Both the position numbers and the translations under genes were made by a program. Positions 24,145-32,945 of a stretch of 64,000 nt of DNA are shown here, one piece after another. The number at the start of each line of letters is the position of its first letter. Position 1 is the first letter of the stretch. The notes under the pieces were generated by a model. It made no database searches and was not told the origin of the DNA. It saw only the letters and a list, made by a program, of their open reading frames with translations. Source of the DNA: Taklimakanibacter deserti (GTDB lineage: Bacteria > Pseudomonadota > Alphaproteobacteria > Rhizobiales > Aestuariivirgaceae); NCBI GenBank assembly GCA_003574785.1, contig QORU01000011.1, positions 124,001 through 188,000 on the forward strand, given 5' to 3'.

Positions 24145-24155
24145 AAGAGCGAGCC

Positions 24156-24749
24156 ATGCCGAACGACACTCTTGCCTTCACAATCCGTCCCTATCGGCCC
24201 GAAGATCGCGACGCTGTCGTGGATCTGTTCGTCCGCGTCAATCGCAGCCTGGCACCGCCCGAAATGAAGGAGGTCTTCGAGGCCTATGTGGCGAGGTCGC
24301 TTGCGGAGGAAATCGGCCAGATAGATCGATACTATGATGCCGCCCGCGACAGGAGCTTTTGGGTCACCATCGCCGATAGCCGCCTGCTCGGCAATTTCGG
24401 CCTCGAACCGGCGGATGACGGCGCCGCTGAAGTGCGGCGCATGTATGTCGATTTTCCGTTCCGGCGATCCGGGATCGCGCGGGCCATGCTTCTCCATGCC
24501 GAGACATGTGCCAGGCAAGCTGGTTTCACCCGGCTCATCCTGAGCACATCCAGCCTCCAGCAACCGGCCCTGGCGCTCTACCGTTCCAGCGGTTTCGAGC
24601 TGGTTCGCCAGGAAATCGCCAACTCGCCCAGTCTCAAGACAGTGGGCAACGGCATTCCGCGCTACCACCTTGAGAAGCCGCTGATAAAAGGCCCGCCGCC
24701 TAATATTCAGGCATCCGTGCGCCTTTCAAATCCAGCCTGTTCACCGTAA
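24156..24749 (+). CDS. GNAT family N-acetyltransferase
   Basis: The 197-residue protein contains the acetyl-CoA-binding motif A as VRRMYVDFPFRRSGIARAML, then ARQAGFTRLILSTSSLQQPA and LYRSSGFELV, the standard GNAT core. The N-terminal TIRPYRPEDRDAVVDLFVR is the first strand and helix. The ORF reads open from 23838, but the part before ATG 24156 overlaps LysR in another frame. It is sandwiched between two LysR paralogues on the same strand. Substrate cannot be inferred. Confidence 0.82.
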   Translation: MPNDTLAFTIRPYRPEDRDAVVDLFVRVNRSLAPPEMKEVFEAYVARSLAEEIGQIDRYYDAARDRSFWVTIADSRLLGNFGLEPADDGAAEVRRMYVDFPFRRSGIARAMLLHAETCARQAGFTRLILSTSSLQQPALALYRSSGFELVRQEIANSPSLKTVGNGIPRYHLEKPLIKGPPPNIQASVRLSNPACSP

Positions 24750-24798
24750 GCGAACATGGCTACGATACCAGAGGGCTGATCCCTTCCGAGAGCGACCT

Positions 24799-25701
24799 TT
24801 GGATATCCACCATATCCGTTATTTCCTGGCCGTGTGCGAGACCTTGAACTTCACGCGCGCGGCGGAGAAATGCAACGTCACCCAGCCGGCGCTGAGCCGG
24901 GCCATCCAGCAGCTCGAGGAAGAGGTCGGCGGCCTGCTGTTCCGCCGCGAGCGCAATCTGACCCATGTCACCGATCTCGGCCTGCTGATGAAGCCGCGCC
25001 TGCAGCAGGTCCTGGACGGGCTCAGCGAGGTCAAGCGTGATGCCAAGCGGTTCCTGACGCTGGAAGACGCCAATATCACCCTCGGCATCATGTGCACGAT
25101 CGGCCCCCGGCGCCTGACCGGTCTCATCGCCGAATTCGGCCGGAGATTTCCCGGCGTGTCGATCAAGCTCATCGAGGGCGTCGCCAAGGACCTGGCGGGC
25201 AAGATCGAAGCCGGCGAGATCGATCTCGCCATCATGGCCAATCCGGACGGATTTTCCGACCGCATCGACGCGCACAGTCTTTATGGCGAGCGCTTCGTCA
25301 TCGCCTTCCCCGAGCAGCATCGCTTTGCCGCCATGAACGGTATTCCGATGCGCGAGATCCATGGTGAAAGCTATCTGCGCCGGATCAACTGTGAATATCG
25401 CGATCATCTGTCGAAGATCGCCGACGAATGTCATGCCGATGCGCCGCTCGCTTTCGCCAGCGAGCGCGAGGACTGGATCCAGAACATGGTCGCGGGCGGC
25501 CTCGGTATCTGCATCATCCCCGAATTCAGCGCCGTCATCCCCGGCATCCAGATCCGTCCTCTCATCGACCCGGACGTGTCGCGCGATGTCAGCCTGGTCT
25601 GGATGGCGGGGCGGCGGCATTCGCCGGCCGTCGCGGCTTTCGTGAAGATGGCGCGATCGCATCCTTGGCCGGAAAGCCAATACGCGCCCGTGGCCGCCTG
25701 A
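24799..25701 (+). CDS. LysR family transcriptional regulator (paralogue 2)
   Basis: The 300-residue protein starts at TTG 24799 giving LDIHHIRYFLAVCETLNFTR (initiator Met); no ATG fits the conserved N-terminus. HTH and effector domain follow paralogue 1 closely (CNVTQPALSRAIQQLEEEVG, SEREDWIQNMVAGGLGIC). It lies 49 bp after the GNAT gene. It has no divergent partner; candidate targets are itself and the downstream cupin gene. The pair at 23248 and 24799 most likely arose by local duplication. Confidence 0.88.
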   Translation: MDIHHIRYFLAVCETLNFTRAAEKCNVTQPALSRAIQQLEEEVGGLLFRRERNLTHVTDLGLLMKPRLQQVLDGLSEVKRDAKRFLTLEDANITLGIMCTIGPRRLTGLIAEFGRRFPGVSIKLIEGVAKDLAGKIEAGEIDLAIMANPDGFSDRIDAHSLYGERFVIAFPEQHRFAAMNGIPMREIHGESYLRRINCEYRDHLSKIADECHADAPLAFASEREDWIQNMVAGGLGICIIPEFSAVIPGIQIRPLIDPDVSRDVSLVWMAGRRHSPAVAAFVKMARSHPWPESQYAPVAA

Positions 25702-25824
25702 CCCCATAAGATCAGGCTATCGAATCCAAACTCATTCGGCATTTCAGCCTTGCCTGGCACTTTGGCAGTGTTCGCCATGGAAGCTGCGCCTCCTCATGTC
25801 ACGCAGCAAACATGGAGACACTTG

Positions 25825-26298
25825 ATGAAACTCGATCTGACCATACGCCTCGGCGTCGCTGCTCTGGCATTTGCGGCGGCTGCCAATTTCGCTCAGGCCG
25901 GAGAATGTCCGGCCGGCAAGATGAAGGACAATGCCGTGACCACGGGCGAGATGATGCCCAAGGGAGTCACCGATGACGTCCTCGCTTCCATCGATCTGGC
26001 GCCGAAGGGCGAGGCCTTCAAGGGTGAAGCGCTGCGCCTGCGCAAGCTGGTGATCCAGCCGGGCGGCATCGTGCCGTGGCATGACCACAAGTCGCGCCCG
26101 GCGAATATCTATATCGTGTCGGGCACGGTGACTGAATATCGCAGCAGCTGCGAAGTGCCCATCGTCCACAAGACCGGCGACACCGTTGCCGAATTCGGCG
26201 AAGGCTACGCCCATTGGTGGAAGAACACAGGCAAGAAGCCGGCTATCCTGCTGTCCGCCGATATCATCCATACCAATATGGACGATCACATGATGTGA
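25825..26298 (+). CDS. Exported single-domain cupin protein
   Basis: The 157-residue protein has a signal peptide (cleavage near AQA-GE, about residue 27) and one cupin domain. The metal-binding motif reads PGGIVPWHDHKSRPANIYIV, with a further His in GYAHWWKN. Three cysteines are present outside the signal peptide. GGAG lies 8 nt before ATG 25825; the in-frame ATG at 25750 would bury the signal peptide. Periplasmic cupins of this kind are often found near stress or LysR genes, but no specific reaction can be named. Confidence 0.78.
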   Translation: MKLDLTIRLGVAALAFAAAANFAQAGECPAGKMKDNAVTTGEMMPKGVTDDVLASIDLAPKGEAFKGEALRLRKLVIQPGGIVPWHDHKSRPANIYIVSGTVTEYRSSCEVPIVHKTGDTVAEFGEGYAHWWKNTGKKPAILLSADIIHTNMDDHMM

Positions 26299-26397
26299 AA
26301 CCCGCCCGGCCAAGCCTTTTGCAACCGCAGCCGGGACTTGCCTGCGTGGCACCCTTCCCCCGGGGTGTCACGCAAATTTCTATTGATGGAAATCCGC

Positions 26398-27594
26398 ATG
26401 ACCAGCGCCATTGAAACCGCGCCGCGCATGGGTGCGACACCCATTGCGAGGTTGATCGCTATCGCCATCATCAGCTTTCTCACGCTGGTCGATCTCTTCG
26501 CGACGCAGGCCATCTTGCCGTCGCTTGCGGCGGCCTATCACGTATCGCCGGGCGTCATGGGCTCGGCCGTCAATCTGTGCACGCTGGGAATGGCGATCTC
26601 TGGCCTCGGCGTCGCCCTGCTCAACCACCGGATCGGCCGGCGCAAAGGTGTGGTTCTGAGCCTTACCTTGCTGACCATTCCCACGCTGCTCCTGGCGCTC
26701 ATGCCGGATCTCACCTTGTTCGCGGCCCTGCGTCTCTTGCAAGGCGTCTTCATGTCGGCGGCCTTCAGCCTGACGATCGCCTATATTGCCGAGACGGCAA
26801 GCGCGAATCTCATATCGGCAGCCCTTGCCGCCTATGTGACCGGCAATGTCGCGAGCAATCTTTTCGGCCGGCTGATGTCGGCCGCCATTGCCGATCATTT
26901 GGGCCTTCCCGCCAATTTCCTGATCTTTGCCGGACTCAATCTCGCCGGCGCCGCCCTGGCCTTCATCCTGCTCAGCGACGAGACGATGAACCGGACTGGA
27001 GCCAGGCAGAGAAACCTTCTCGCTCTCTTCCGCCGGCGCGCCCTCAATGCCAGCTTCGCCATCGGCTTCCTGATCCTCTTCGTGTTCATTGGCGCCTTCA
27101 CCTATGTGAATTTCGTGCTCACGCGGCCGCCGCTCGGCCTCTCGACCATGCAGCTGGGCTTCGTCTATTTCATTTTCCTCCCCTCGATCATCGCCACACC
27201 TTTCGCAGGCCTCGCCAGCAACCGGCTCGGCGCCGGAACGGTCATCATCCTGGCTCTCCTGGTGGCACTCCTGGGCCTTGCGGCATCGCTCATTCGGGAT
27301 TTGACCTTCGTTCTCGGCGCAATGACTCTGCTCGCCGCCGGCACGTTCTTCGCCCAGGCCGCCGCCACCGGCTATGTCAGCCGCAGCGCCGGCGCGGCGC
27401 GTGGTTCCGCGGGCGGCGTCTATCTCGCTTCTTACTATTCGGGCGGCCTCGTAGGCAGCATCGTTATCGGCCAGGTGTTCGACCAATTCGGCTGGACTGC
27501 GGTCGTGATCGTCCTTGGATTTGCGCTCAGTGCCGCATGCGTTATCGCTCTCTTCATGACGGAAGACGATAGCACGCTCGCATCGCAACGATAG
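26398..27594 (+). CDS. MFS transporter (DHA1-like)
   Basis: The 398-residue protein has about 12 hydrophobic segments and the MFS loop 2-3 motif NHRIGRRKGVVLSLTLLTIP, where the second-half charges are conserved. The C-terminal half includes RSAGAARGSAGGVYLASYYS and GSIVIGQVFDQFGW. Overall it resembles small-molecule efflux members of the DHA1 family. ATG 26398 is preferred over 26386, both in frame. It stands alone, 99 bp after the cupin. Substrate unknown. Confidence 0.88.
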   Translation: MTSAIETAPRMGATPIARLIAIAIISFLTLVDLFATQAILPSLAAAYHVSPGVMGSAVNLCTLGMAISGLGVALLNHRIGRRKGVVLSLTLLTIPTLLLALMPDLTLFAALRLLQGVFMSAAFSLTIAYIAETASANLISAALAAYVTGNVASNLFGRLMSAAIADHLGLPANFLIFAGLNLAGAALAFILLSDETMNRTGARQRNLLALFRRRALNASFAIGFLILFVFIGAFTYVNFVLTRPPLGLSTMQLGFVYFIFLPSIIATPFAGLASNRLGAGTVIILALLVALLGLAASLIRDLTFVLGAMTLLAAGTFFAQAAATGYVSRSAGAARGSAGGVYLASYYSGGLVGSIVIGQVFDQFGWTAVVIVLGFALSAACVIALFMTEDDSTLASQR

Positions 27595-27664
27595 CGATAC
27601 GGCATTTCAAAGGACGAGATGCTTTTGCGATGTTGGGTCATCGCATCCACAACAGGAGACAAAC

Positions 27665-28126
27665 ATGTTCAATCGTCGCACTCTCACCATGGCGCTCGCT
27701 ATGTCCGCCCTCGCTGTCCTTCCGGCTCACGCCGCCAACAATGGCGTGGTCAAGGGCAAGAGCGCCTATAAGATGGCCGAAACCATCGACCGCCTGAAGA
27801 AGGATGTGGCCGCCAAGGGCATCACTTTCTTCGCCGAAATCGATCAGGCGAAGCTCGCGGCCGATGCCGGTATCACGCTCGGGCCCTCGACGCTTCTGAT
27901 CTTCGGCAACCCGGCGCTCGGCTCCCAGTTCATGACCTCGAACCCCTCGTCCGGCATCGATTGGCCGGTCCGCCTTCTCGTCATCGAGGACAAGAACGGC
28001 CAGGTTTGGACGGTCTATAACGACTTCGGCTATATCGCACGCCGCCACGGCATCAGGAACCGCGGCGCCGCCTTCAAGATGGCCTCCGAGGTGATCGCCT
28101 CGATCACATCGTCGGTGAAGAAATAA
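27665..28126 (+). CDS. Exported DUF302 family protein
   Basis: The 153-residue protein has a signal peptide ending LPAHA (about residue 23) and a DUF302 domain: YKMAETIDRLKKDVAAKG, ITFFAEIDQAKLAADAG, LGPSTLLIFGNPALGSQFM, then DWPVRLLVIEDKNGQVW and YNDFGYIARRHGI. This order is diagnostic of DUF302, a small alpha/beta domain of unknown function. CAGGAG lies 6 nt before the ATG. Its 3' end overlaps the convergent LysR gene by 23 nt. Confidence 0.87.
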   Translation: MFNRRTLTMALAMSALAVLPAHAANNGVVKGKSAYKMAETIDRLKKDVAAKGITFFAEIDQAKLAADAGITLGPSTLLIFGNPALGSQFMTSNPSSGIDWPVRLLVIEDKNGQVWTVYNDFGYIARRHGIRNRGAAFKMASEVIASITSSVKK

Positions 28127-29045
28127 GCTCGTTGTCCAGAGCCTCGCGGGCGGCGATCGCCTGCGCACCGAACCACTCCTTGCGCATGGCTTCGCGCACC
28201 AGCACACCGAGAGCGGGCGAATGCGCCCGCTCCGTCATCGTCACCAGATTGACGATGCGCCAGAATTCCGGCTCGACGACCGGCAGGCCGATCACGCCCG
28301 GATGATTGACGCTGTGCCGCGGCATGAAGCCGAAGCCGAGCCCGGCGGCGATCATCGCCTGCGTCCAATCCTCGCTGTCGCTGAAATAGGCCGGCGATAC
28401 CGTCACCCCTTGCGACGCGAGGATGCCATCGGCGTAGCCCGCGAATTCGCAGTGATTGCGATGGATATAGGCTTCACCGCTCAGATCCTTGACGCGCACC
28501 GCTTCCTGATTGGCGAAGCGATGGCTCGGATGGACGGCGATGACCATTTGCTCGCGGAACAAGGGCAGCAAATGCAGCTCCGGCCCCGGCTCCTTGCCGG
28601 GCAGGGCATAGATGGCGGCATCGATCTCACCGGCCGCGAGGCGGCGCTCGAGCTCGAAGGAGTTCGCATCCGAGAGCAGCATGTCGATCCCGGCATAGGC
28701 GCGGGGTACGGCCAGGATGAGGTCAGTGAACTGGTTCGGCGCGATGGTCGTCATGATGCCGAGCCTGAGCGTGTGCTTTTCCGCGCCCGCATATTGCCGG
28801 GCGAGCTTCAGCGCCTCGTCCGATTCCCTGGCGACCTGTTCGAGATAGGGCCGCACCATCCGGCCGAGGGGCGAAAGATTGGTGAGCCGGCGCTCACGGT
28901 GGAACAAAGGGCCGCCGAATTCCTGCTCGAGCAGGATGATGGCGCGGGAAAGTGCCGGCTGCGAAACATTGCACTTCTCGGCGGCGCGGGAAAAGTTGAG
29001 CTCCTCCGCGACCGCCAGGAAATAGCGCACTTGATGGAGTTCCAT
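28104..29045 (-). CDS. LysR family transcriptional regulator (paralogue 3)
   Basis: The 313-residue protein shares the subfamily N-terminus MELHQVRYFLAVAEELNFSR and CNVSQPALSRAIILLEQEFG with the LysR genes at 23248 and 24799, but its effector domain has diverged (SEDWTQAMIAAGLGFGFMPR). Start ATG 29045 gives the standard length; the frame to 29123 adds no recognisable sequence. It lies downstream of the alpha/beta hydrolase on the same strand (88-bp gap) and overlaps DUF302 convergently. Target unknown. Confidence 0.88.
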   Translation of the reverse strand: MELHQVRYFLAVAEELNFSRAAEKCNVSQPALSRAIILLEQEFGGPLFHRERRLTNLSPLGRMVRPYLEQVARESDEALKLARQYAGAEKHTLRLGIMTTIAPNQFTDLILAVPRAYAGIDMLLSDANSFELERRLAAGEIDAAIYALPGKEPGPELHLLPLFREQMVIAVHPSHRFANQEAVRVKDLSGEAYIHRNHCEFAGYADGILASQGVTVSPAYFSDSEDWTQAMIAAGLGFGFMPRHSVNHPGVIGLPVVEPEFWRIVNLVTMTERAHSPALGVLVREAMRKEWFGAQAIAAREALDNELISSPTM

Positions 29046-29133
29046 CGCCGCCTCCGCCCGCTTTGGGCGGCCCATCGTAGCAAGAGCGGCAGGCAAAGCC
29101 AGACCGGGTGCTGATGGCCTCAAATGCCCTCGA

Positions 29134-30120
29134 TCAACTTATTGTTTTATCGAGGAATTCTCTGACCAGTCGGATGGCGGCCGGCGCTTGCGTCTCCAGG
29201 ACGAAGTGGCTGGCATCGAGGAAGTGCAGCTCGGCGTCGGGCATATCGCGCCTGAAGGCCTGCGCGCCGGCCATGGTGAAGAAGGGATCGTGGCGGCCCC
29301 AGACGATGAGCGTCGGAGGCTTGTGCTCCCTGAAATAGGCCTGGAACTTCGGATAGAGATCGATATTCGTCTTGTAGTCGCCGAACAGGTCGAGCTGGAC
29401 ATCGAGGCTTCCTGCGCGTTGCATGAGATATTGATCGATCAGCCAGTTCTCCGGTGCGACGCGTTCGATATCCTTGTCGGACAATCCGGCAAGATACTGC
29501 AGCTTGACGCCTTCCGGCCCGAGCCAGCCCGTCAAGGCGGCACGCTTTTCCGGTGTCGGATCACGCCAATAAGCTTTGAGAGGCGCCCAGCCGTCGCTCA
29601 AGCCCTCCTCATAGGCATTGCCGTTCTGGACGATCAGCCCGGCAATCCATTCGGGTCGCTTCAGGACCAGGCGCAAGCCGATCGGCGCGCCATAGTCCTG
29701 GATGTACAGGGCGAAATGGCGCAGACCTACGGCCGCAGCAAAATTCTCCATGAGATCCGCATAGGCGGCGAAGCTGTAGGCAAAGCGTCCACGCTCGGGA
29801 AATTCGCTGAAGCCGAAGCCCGGATAGTCGGGCGCCACGACTCGATAGCGATCGGCGAGAGCGGGCATGAGGTGCCTGAACATGTGCGATGACGTAGGAA
29901 AGCCGTGGAGCAGAAGCACGGCCGGCGCATCCTTTCGGCCCGCCTCGCGGTAGAAGATCTCGATGCCGTCCACGGAAATGCGGCGATGCCTGACGATGAG
30001 GTGATCACCGCTCTCTTCCGGCTGCACACTCGTTTGGTCGACCTCCTGCGCCGCGACCGCCGTCGTCATCAATGAGGCGGCGCCCGCCAGGGTCGCGCGC
30101 CTTGTACAACTGCCTGCCAT
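29134..30120 (-). CDS. Exported alpha/beta hydrolase (haloalkane dehalogenase/epoxide hydrolase type)
   Basis: The 328-residue protein begins with a twin-arginine-like signal (SCTRRATLAGAASLMTTAVA) and then an alpha/beta-hydrolase domain. HGFPTSSHMFRHLMPAL provides the HG oxyanion region, LYIQDYGAPIGLRL places an Asp nucleophile as in haloalkane dehalogenases and epoxide hydrolases, VWGRHDPFF supplies an acid-residue candidate, and ASHFVLE the catalytic His. An Asp rather than Ser nucleophile argues against an esterase. Periplasmic location is inferred from the signal. Substrate unknown. Confidence 0.85.
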   Translation of the reverse strand: MAGSCTRRATLAGAASLMTTAVAAQEVDQTSVQPEESGDHLIVRHRRISVDGIEIFYREAGRKDAPAVLLLHGFPTSSHMFRHLMPALADRYRVVAPDYPGFGFSEFPERGRFAYSFAAYADLMENFAAAVGLRHFALYIQDYGAPIGLRLVLKRPEWIAGLIVQNGNAYEEGLSDGWAPLKAYWRDPTPEKRAALTGWLGPEGVKLQYLAGLSDKDIERVAPENWLIDQYLMQRAGSLDVQLDLFGDYKTNIDLYPKFQAYFREHKPPTLIVWGRHDPFFTMAGAQAFRRDMPDAELHFLDASHFVLETQAPAAIRLVREFLDKTIS

Positions 30121-30215
30121 GTGAATCGATCCTTCTCGATAGGCCCGGGGTCGTTACAGGATCTCGCCGAGATGCGAAGAATGGAAATGCCGAGGATGAT
30201 TTGAATCAATAGGCA

Positions 30216-30241
30216 GCCGGCATTGGTCCAAGTCCATGCCG
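30216..30241. promoter_or_regulatory. Inverted repeat upstream of the 41-codon ORF
   Basis: CCGGCAT-N12-ATGCCGG is a perfect 7-bp inverted repeat, with TGG-N7-CCA inside it (T-N11-A at 30223-30235). It sits between the divergent starts of the alpha/beta hydrolase (30120) and the small ORF (30282). It may be an operator for either gene. Confidence 0.35.
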
Positions 30242-30281
30242 GTGGCGCACACTCCCTCCAGCACAGCTCATGGAGGATGCC

Positions 30282-30407
30282 ATGAAGAGACTTTGGTTCA
30301 GATTTTCGCGCTGGTTCCACTCATTCGACGAAACGGACGCCGAAATCGCGCGCCTCATCAAGACCGCGGAAGACGGCGCGCGCGTCGGAATGATGGGGTG
30401 GTATTAA
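30282..30407 (+). CDS. Small hypothetical protein (41 residues)
   Basis: An ATG at 30282 behind the strong Shine-Dalgarno TGGAGG opens 41 codons ending TAA, directly abutting the stop of the convergent MoaD-like gene. The peptide starts MKRLWFRFSRWFHSFDET and continues with an acidic/Ala-rich helix and a GMMGWY tail. The aromatic/basic N-terminus followed by an amphipathic helix could associate with membrane. No family is recognised. Support is the RBS, spacing and position; codon bias cannot be judged over so short a length. Confidence 0.5.
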   Translation: MKRLWFRFSRWFHSFDETDAEIARLIKTAEDGARVGMMGWY

Positions 30408-30653
30408 CTAGCCGCCGGCGATGCGCGGCAGCAGATACACTTCGGCATTTTCCGGGATCTTCTCGCCCCAGGAATCGCGGAAGATGCGGCCATTGATGGA
30501 GACGGCGATGCCGCGCTCGATATGGGGCCTGAGGCCGGGATATTCGGCCTCGAGCTTGGTGAAGAGATCGCGGATGTCGCGCGCCTCGACATCGACGGCG
30601 GAAGCGCCGTGGGCGGCGGATTTGAGCGCCCCCCACAGCACGACATTGACCAT
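30408..30653 (-). CDS. MoaD/ThiS-family ubiquitin-like protein
   Basis: The 81-residue protein is a beta-grasp MoaD/ThiS member with the essential C-terminal Gly-Gly (YLLPRIAGG) and FTKLEAEYPGLRPHIERG in the middle. MoaD carries the thiocarboxylate sulfur for molybdopterin synthesis. The start codon overlaps the stop of the molybdenum hydroxylase large subunit (TGATG), so it is translated with it. It is likely a dedicated paralogue supplying sulfur for this enzyme's cofactor, but a role in another sulfur relay is possible. Confidence 0.87.
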   Translation of the reverse strand: MVNVVLWGALKSAAHGASAVDVEARDIRDLFTKLEAEYPGLRPHIERGIAVSINGRIFRDSWGEKIPENAEVYLLPRIAGG

Positions 30654-32941
30654 CAGGCCGCCTTTGCCTTCGCGGCTTTCTTCTCCGCCTTCTCGTCCAG
30701 CGCCTTGAGGATGCGCGGCGGCGACATCGGAATATGCGTCATGCGCACGCCCGCGGCGTTGGAGACGGCATTGGCGATCGCCGCCAGCGGCGGAACGATC
30801 GAGGTCTCGCCGACGCCGCGCACGCCATAGGGATGGTTCGGATTGGGGATCTCCATGATGACCGTGTCGATCATCGGCAGGTCCGAGCAGACCGGAATGC
30901 GATAATCGAGGAAGCCCGCATTCTGCAGCCGCCCATCCTTGCCATAGATATATTCCTCGTTGAGCGCCCAGCCGATGCCCTGCGCGGCACCGCCCTGATA
31001 CTGGCCCTCGACATAGGACGGATGGATCGCCTTGCCCGCATCCTGGATCACCGTGTAGCGGACGACCTTGGTGGCGCCGGTTTCGCGATCGAGCTCGACG
31101 TCGCAGATATGGGTGGCGAAGGAAACGCCCGCGCCATCGGCGACGAACTCATTGTGCCCGGCGATCGGGCCGCCGGTATTGGCGGCGGCCGCCGCGATCT
31201 CCTTGAGCGAAAGCGGCGGGAAGTTGCCGGCATTGGCGCCGGCGGGCTTCGCATGGCCGTCTTCCCAGGTGACCGCGTCTTCCGGGATGTCCCACATCTT
31301 GGCGGCGCGCTGGATGAGCACCTTCTTGGCATTGCGCGCGGCGATGACCGTGTTCATGCCGGAAGAGAAGGTGACGCGGCTGCCGTCGCTCATGTCGTTG
31401 TGGCCGAGCGAGCTCGTATCGGCGACGACGCAGCGCACATCCTCGTAAGGCACGCCGAGCTCCTCGGCGGCGATGAGCGCCATGGAAGCGCGCGAGCCGC
31501 CGACATCGATCGTGCCGACCGACACCGTCACCGAGCCGTCGGGCGTGACATTGAGCGAGGTGCAGGTCTGGCCGCCGAAATTGAACCAGAAGCCGCAGGC
31601 CATGCCGCGTCCCTGATTCTTGCCGAGCGGCGCCTTCATATGCGGGTGGTTCTTAGCGGCCTCGAGCGTCGGCCCGATGCCGATCGGGCCATAGGTCGGG
31701 CCATAGGAGGACTTGGTGCCTTCCTTCGCCGCGTTCTTGATGCGGAAGTCGACCGCATCCATGCCGATCTTGGCCGCAAGCTCATCGACCACGCTTTCGA
31801 CCGCGAAAGCGGCCATGGGTGCTGAGGGCGCGCGATAGGCCGCGACCTTCGGCCGGTTGACCACCACTTCATAGCCGACCGTCTTCACATTCTTGAGGTC
31901 GTAGCAGGCATAGGAGGTCATGGCGCCGAGCTCGGCCCACATGCCGAGGAAGGGACCGCCCTGATAGCGCAAGGTGGCGGTGGCCGCGGTGATGGTGCCG
32001 TCGCGCCTGGCGCCGATCTTGACGTCGATCGAGGTCGAGCTGGTCGGCCCTGAGGCCTTGAACACTTCATCGCGGGTCATGACGAGCTTCACCGGCCGGT
32101 TGGCCTTGCGCGAAAGCGCGAGCGCCAGAGGTTCGGCCCAGATATGGGTCTTGCCGCCGAAGCCGCCGCCGATCTCGGACGCCGTGACGCGCAGCTTCGC
32201 CGCATCGATGCCGAGAAGCTGGGCGCATTGGTTGCGATAGACGAAGTGGCCTTGCGTGCACACCCACATCTCGCCCTGGCCGTCCGGCCCGACATTGGCG
32301 AGGCAGGCATGCGGCTCGATATAGCCCTGATGCGTCTGCTCGGTCTTGAAGCTGCGCTCGACGATGACGTCGGCTTCCTTAAAACCCTGCTCGACGTCGC
32401 CATGGCCGAATTCGGTGCGCTTGGCGATGTTGGACGCTTTTTTCGGCTTGGGCTCGACGCCGTCGGTGAACATGTTGGCATGGAGCACCGGGGCCCCTGG
32501 CTTGATCGCCTCATCGACATCGGTGACATGAGGGAGGACCTCATAGTCGACCTTGATGAGCTTCAGCGCTTTCTTCGCCGTCGTCTGATCGATGGCCGCC
32601 ACCGCCGCCACCGCATGGCCGTCATAGAACGCCTTCTCGCGCGCCATGCAGTTGACCAGGATGTCATACATGCCGGAATCGCCGTTAGTGAGATCCGGCA
32701 GATCGGCGCTGGTGATCACCGCTTTCACGCCGGGAAGCTTCTCGGCTTTCGAAATGTCGATCTTCTTGATCTTGGCATGCGCATAGGGCGAGCGCAGCAC
32801 GAGGCCGACGAGCTGGCCCGGCGCGAAGGCGTCGGCGCCATAGCGGGCGCGGCCCGTCACCTTGTCGACGCCGTCGGGGCGCAGCGGGCGCGTGCCGACG
32901 ACCTTGAATTTCTGACCGGTATAATTGGTGTCATAAGCCAT
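30653..32941 (-). CDS. Xanthine-dehydrogenase-family molybdopterin-binding subunit
   Basis: The 762-residue protein has the aldehyde oxidase/xanthine dehydrogenase a/b hammerhead domain (DGVDKVTGRARYGADAFAPG) and the Mo-pterin domain with IGGGFGGKTHIWAEPLALA, and the active-site Glu in YGVRGVGETSIVPPL. The loop reads AYRAPSAPMAAFAVE, unlike the AYxCSFR loop of form I CO dehydrogenase, so CO oxidation is unlikely. It is the large subunit of a three-subunit Mo hydroxylase, preceded by the FeS gene (4-bp gap) and FAD gene. Substrate is probably a heterocycle or aromatic/CoA compound. Confidence 0.92.
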   Translation of the reverse strand: MAYDTNYTGQKFKVVGTRPLRPDGVDKVTGRARYGADAFAPGQLVGLVLRSPYAHAKIKKIDISKAEKLPGVKAVITSADLPDLTNGDSGMYDILVNCMAREKAFYDGHAVAAVAAIDQTTAKKALKLIKVDYEVLPHVTDVDEAIKPGAPVLHANMFTDGVEPKPKKASNIAKRTEFGHGDVEQGFKEADVIVERSFKTEQTHQGYIEPHACLANVGPDGQGEMWVCTQGHFVYRNQCAQLLGIDAAKLRVTASEIGGGFGGKTHIWAEPLALALSRKANRPVKLVMTRDEVFKASGPTSSTSIDVKIGARRDGTITAATATLRYQGGPFLGMWAELGAMTSYACYDLKNVKTVGYEVVVNRPKVAAYRAPSAPMAAFAVESVVDELAAKIGMDAVDFRIKNAAKEGTKSSYGPTYGPIGIGPTLEAAKNHPHMKAPLGKNQGRGMACGFWFNFGGQTCTSLNVTPDGSVTVSVGTIDVGGSRASMALIAAEELGVPYEDVRCVVADTSSLGHNDMSDGSRVTFSSGMNTVIAARNAKKVLIQRAAKMWDIPEDAVTWEDGHAKPAGANAGNFPPLSLKEIAAAAANTGGPIAGHNEFVADGAGVSFATHICDVELDRETGATKVVRYTVIQDAGKAIHPSYVEGQYQGGAAQGIGWALNEEYIYGKDGRLQNAGFLDYRIPVCSDLPMIDTVIMEIPNPNHPYGVRGVGETSIVPPLAAIANAVSNAAGVRMTHIPMSPPRILKALDEKAEKKAAKAKAA

Positions 32942-32945
32942 GGTA

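Noticed and set aside
26380..27588. 402-codon leftward frame opposite the MFS gene
   Set aside because: Composition is charged and repetitive as expected from the complement of TM codons; no family pattern.
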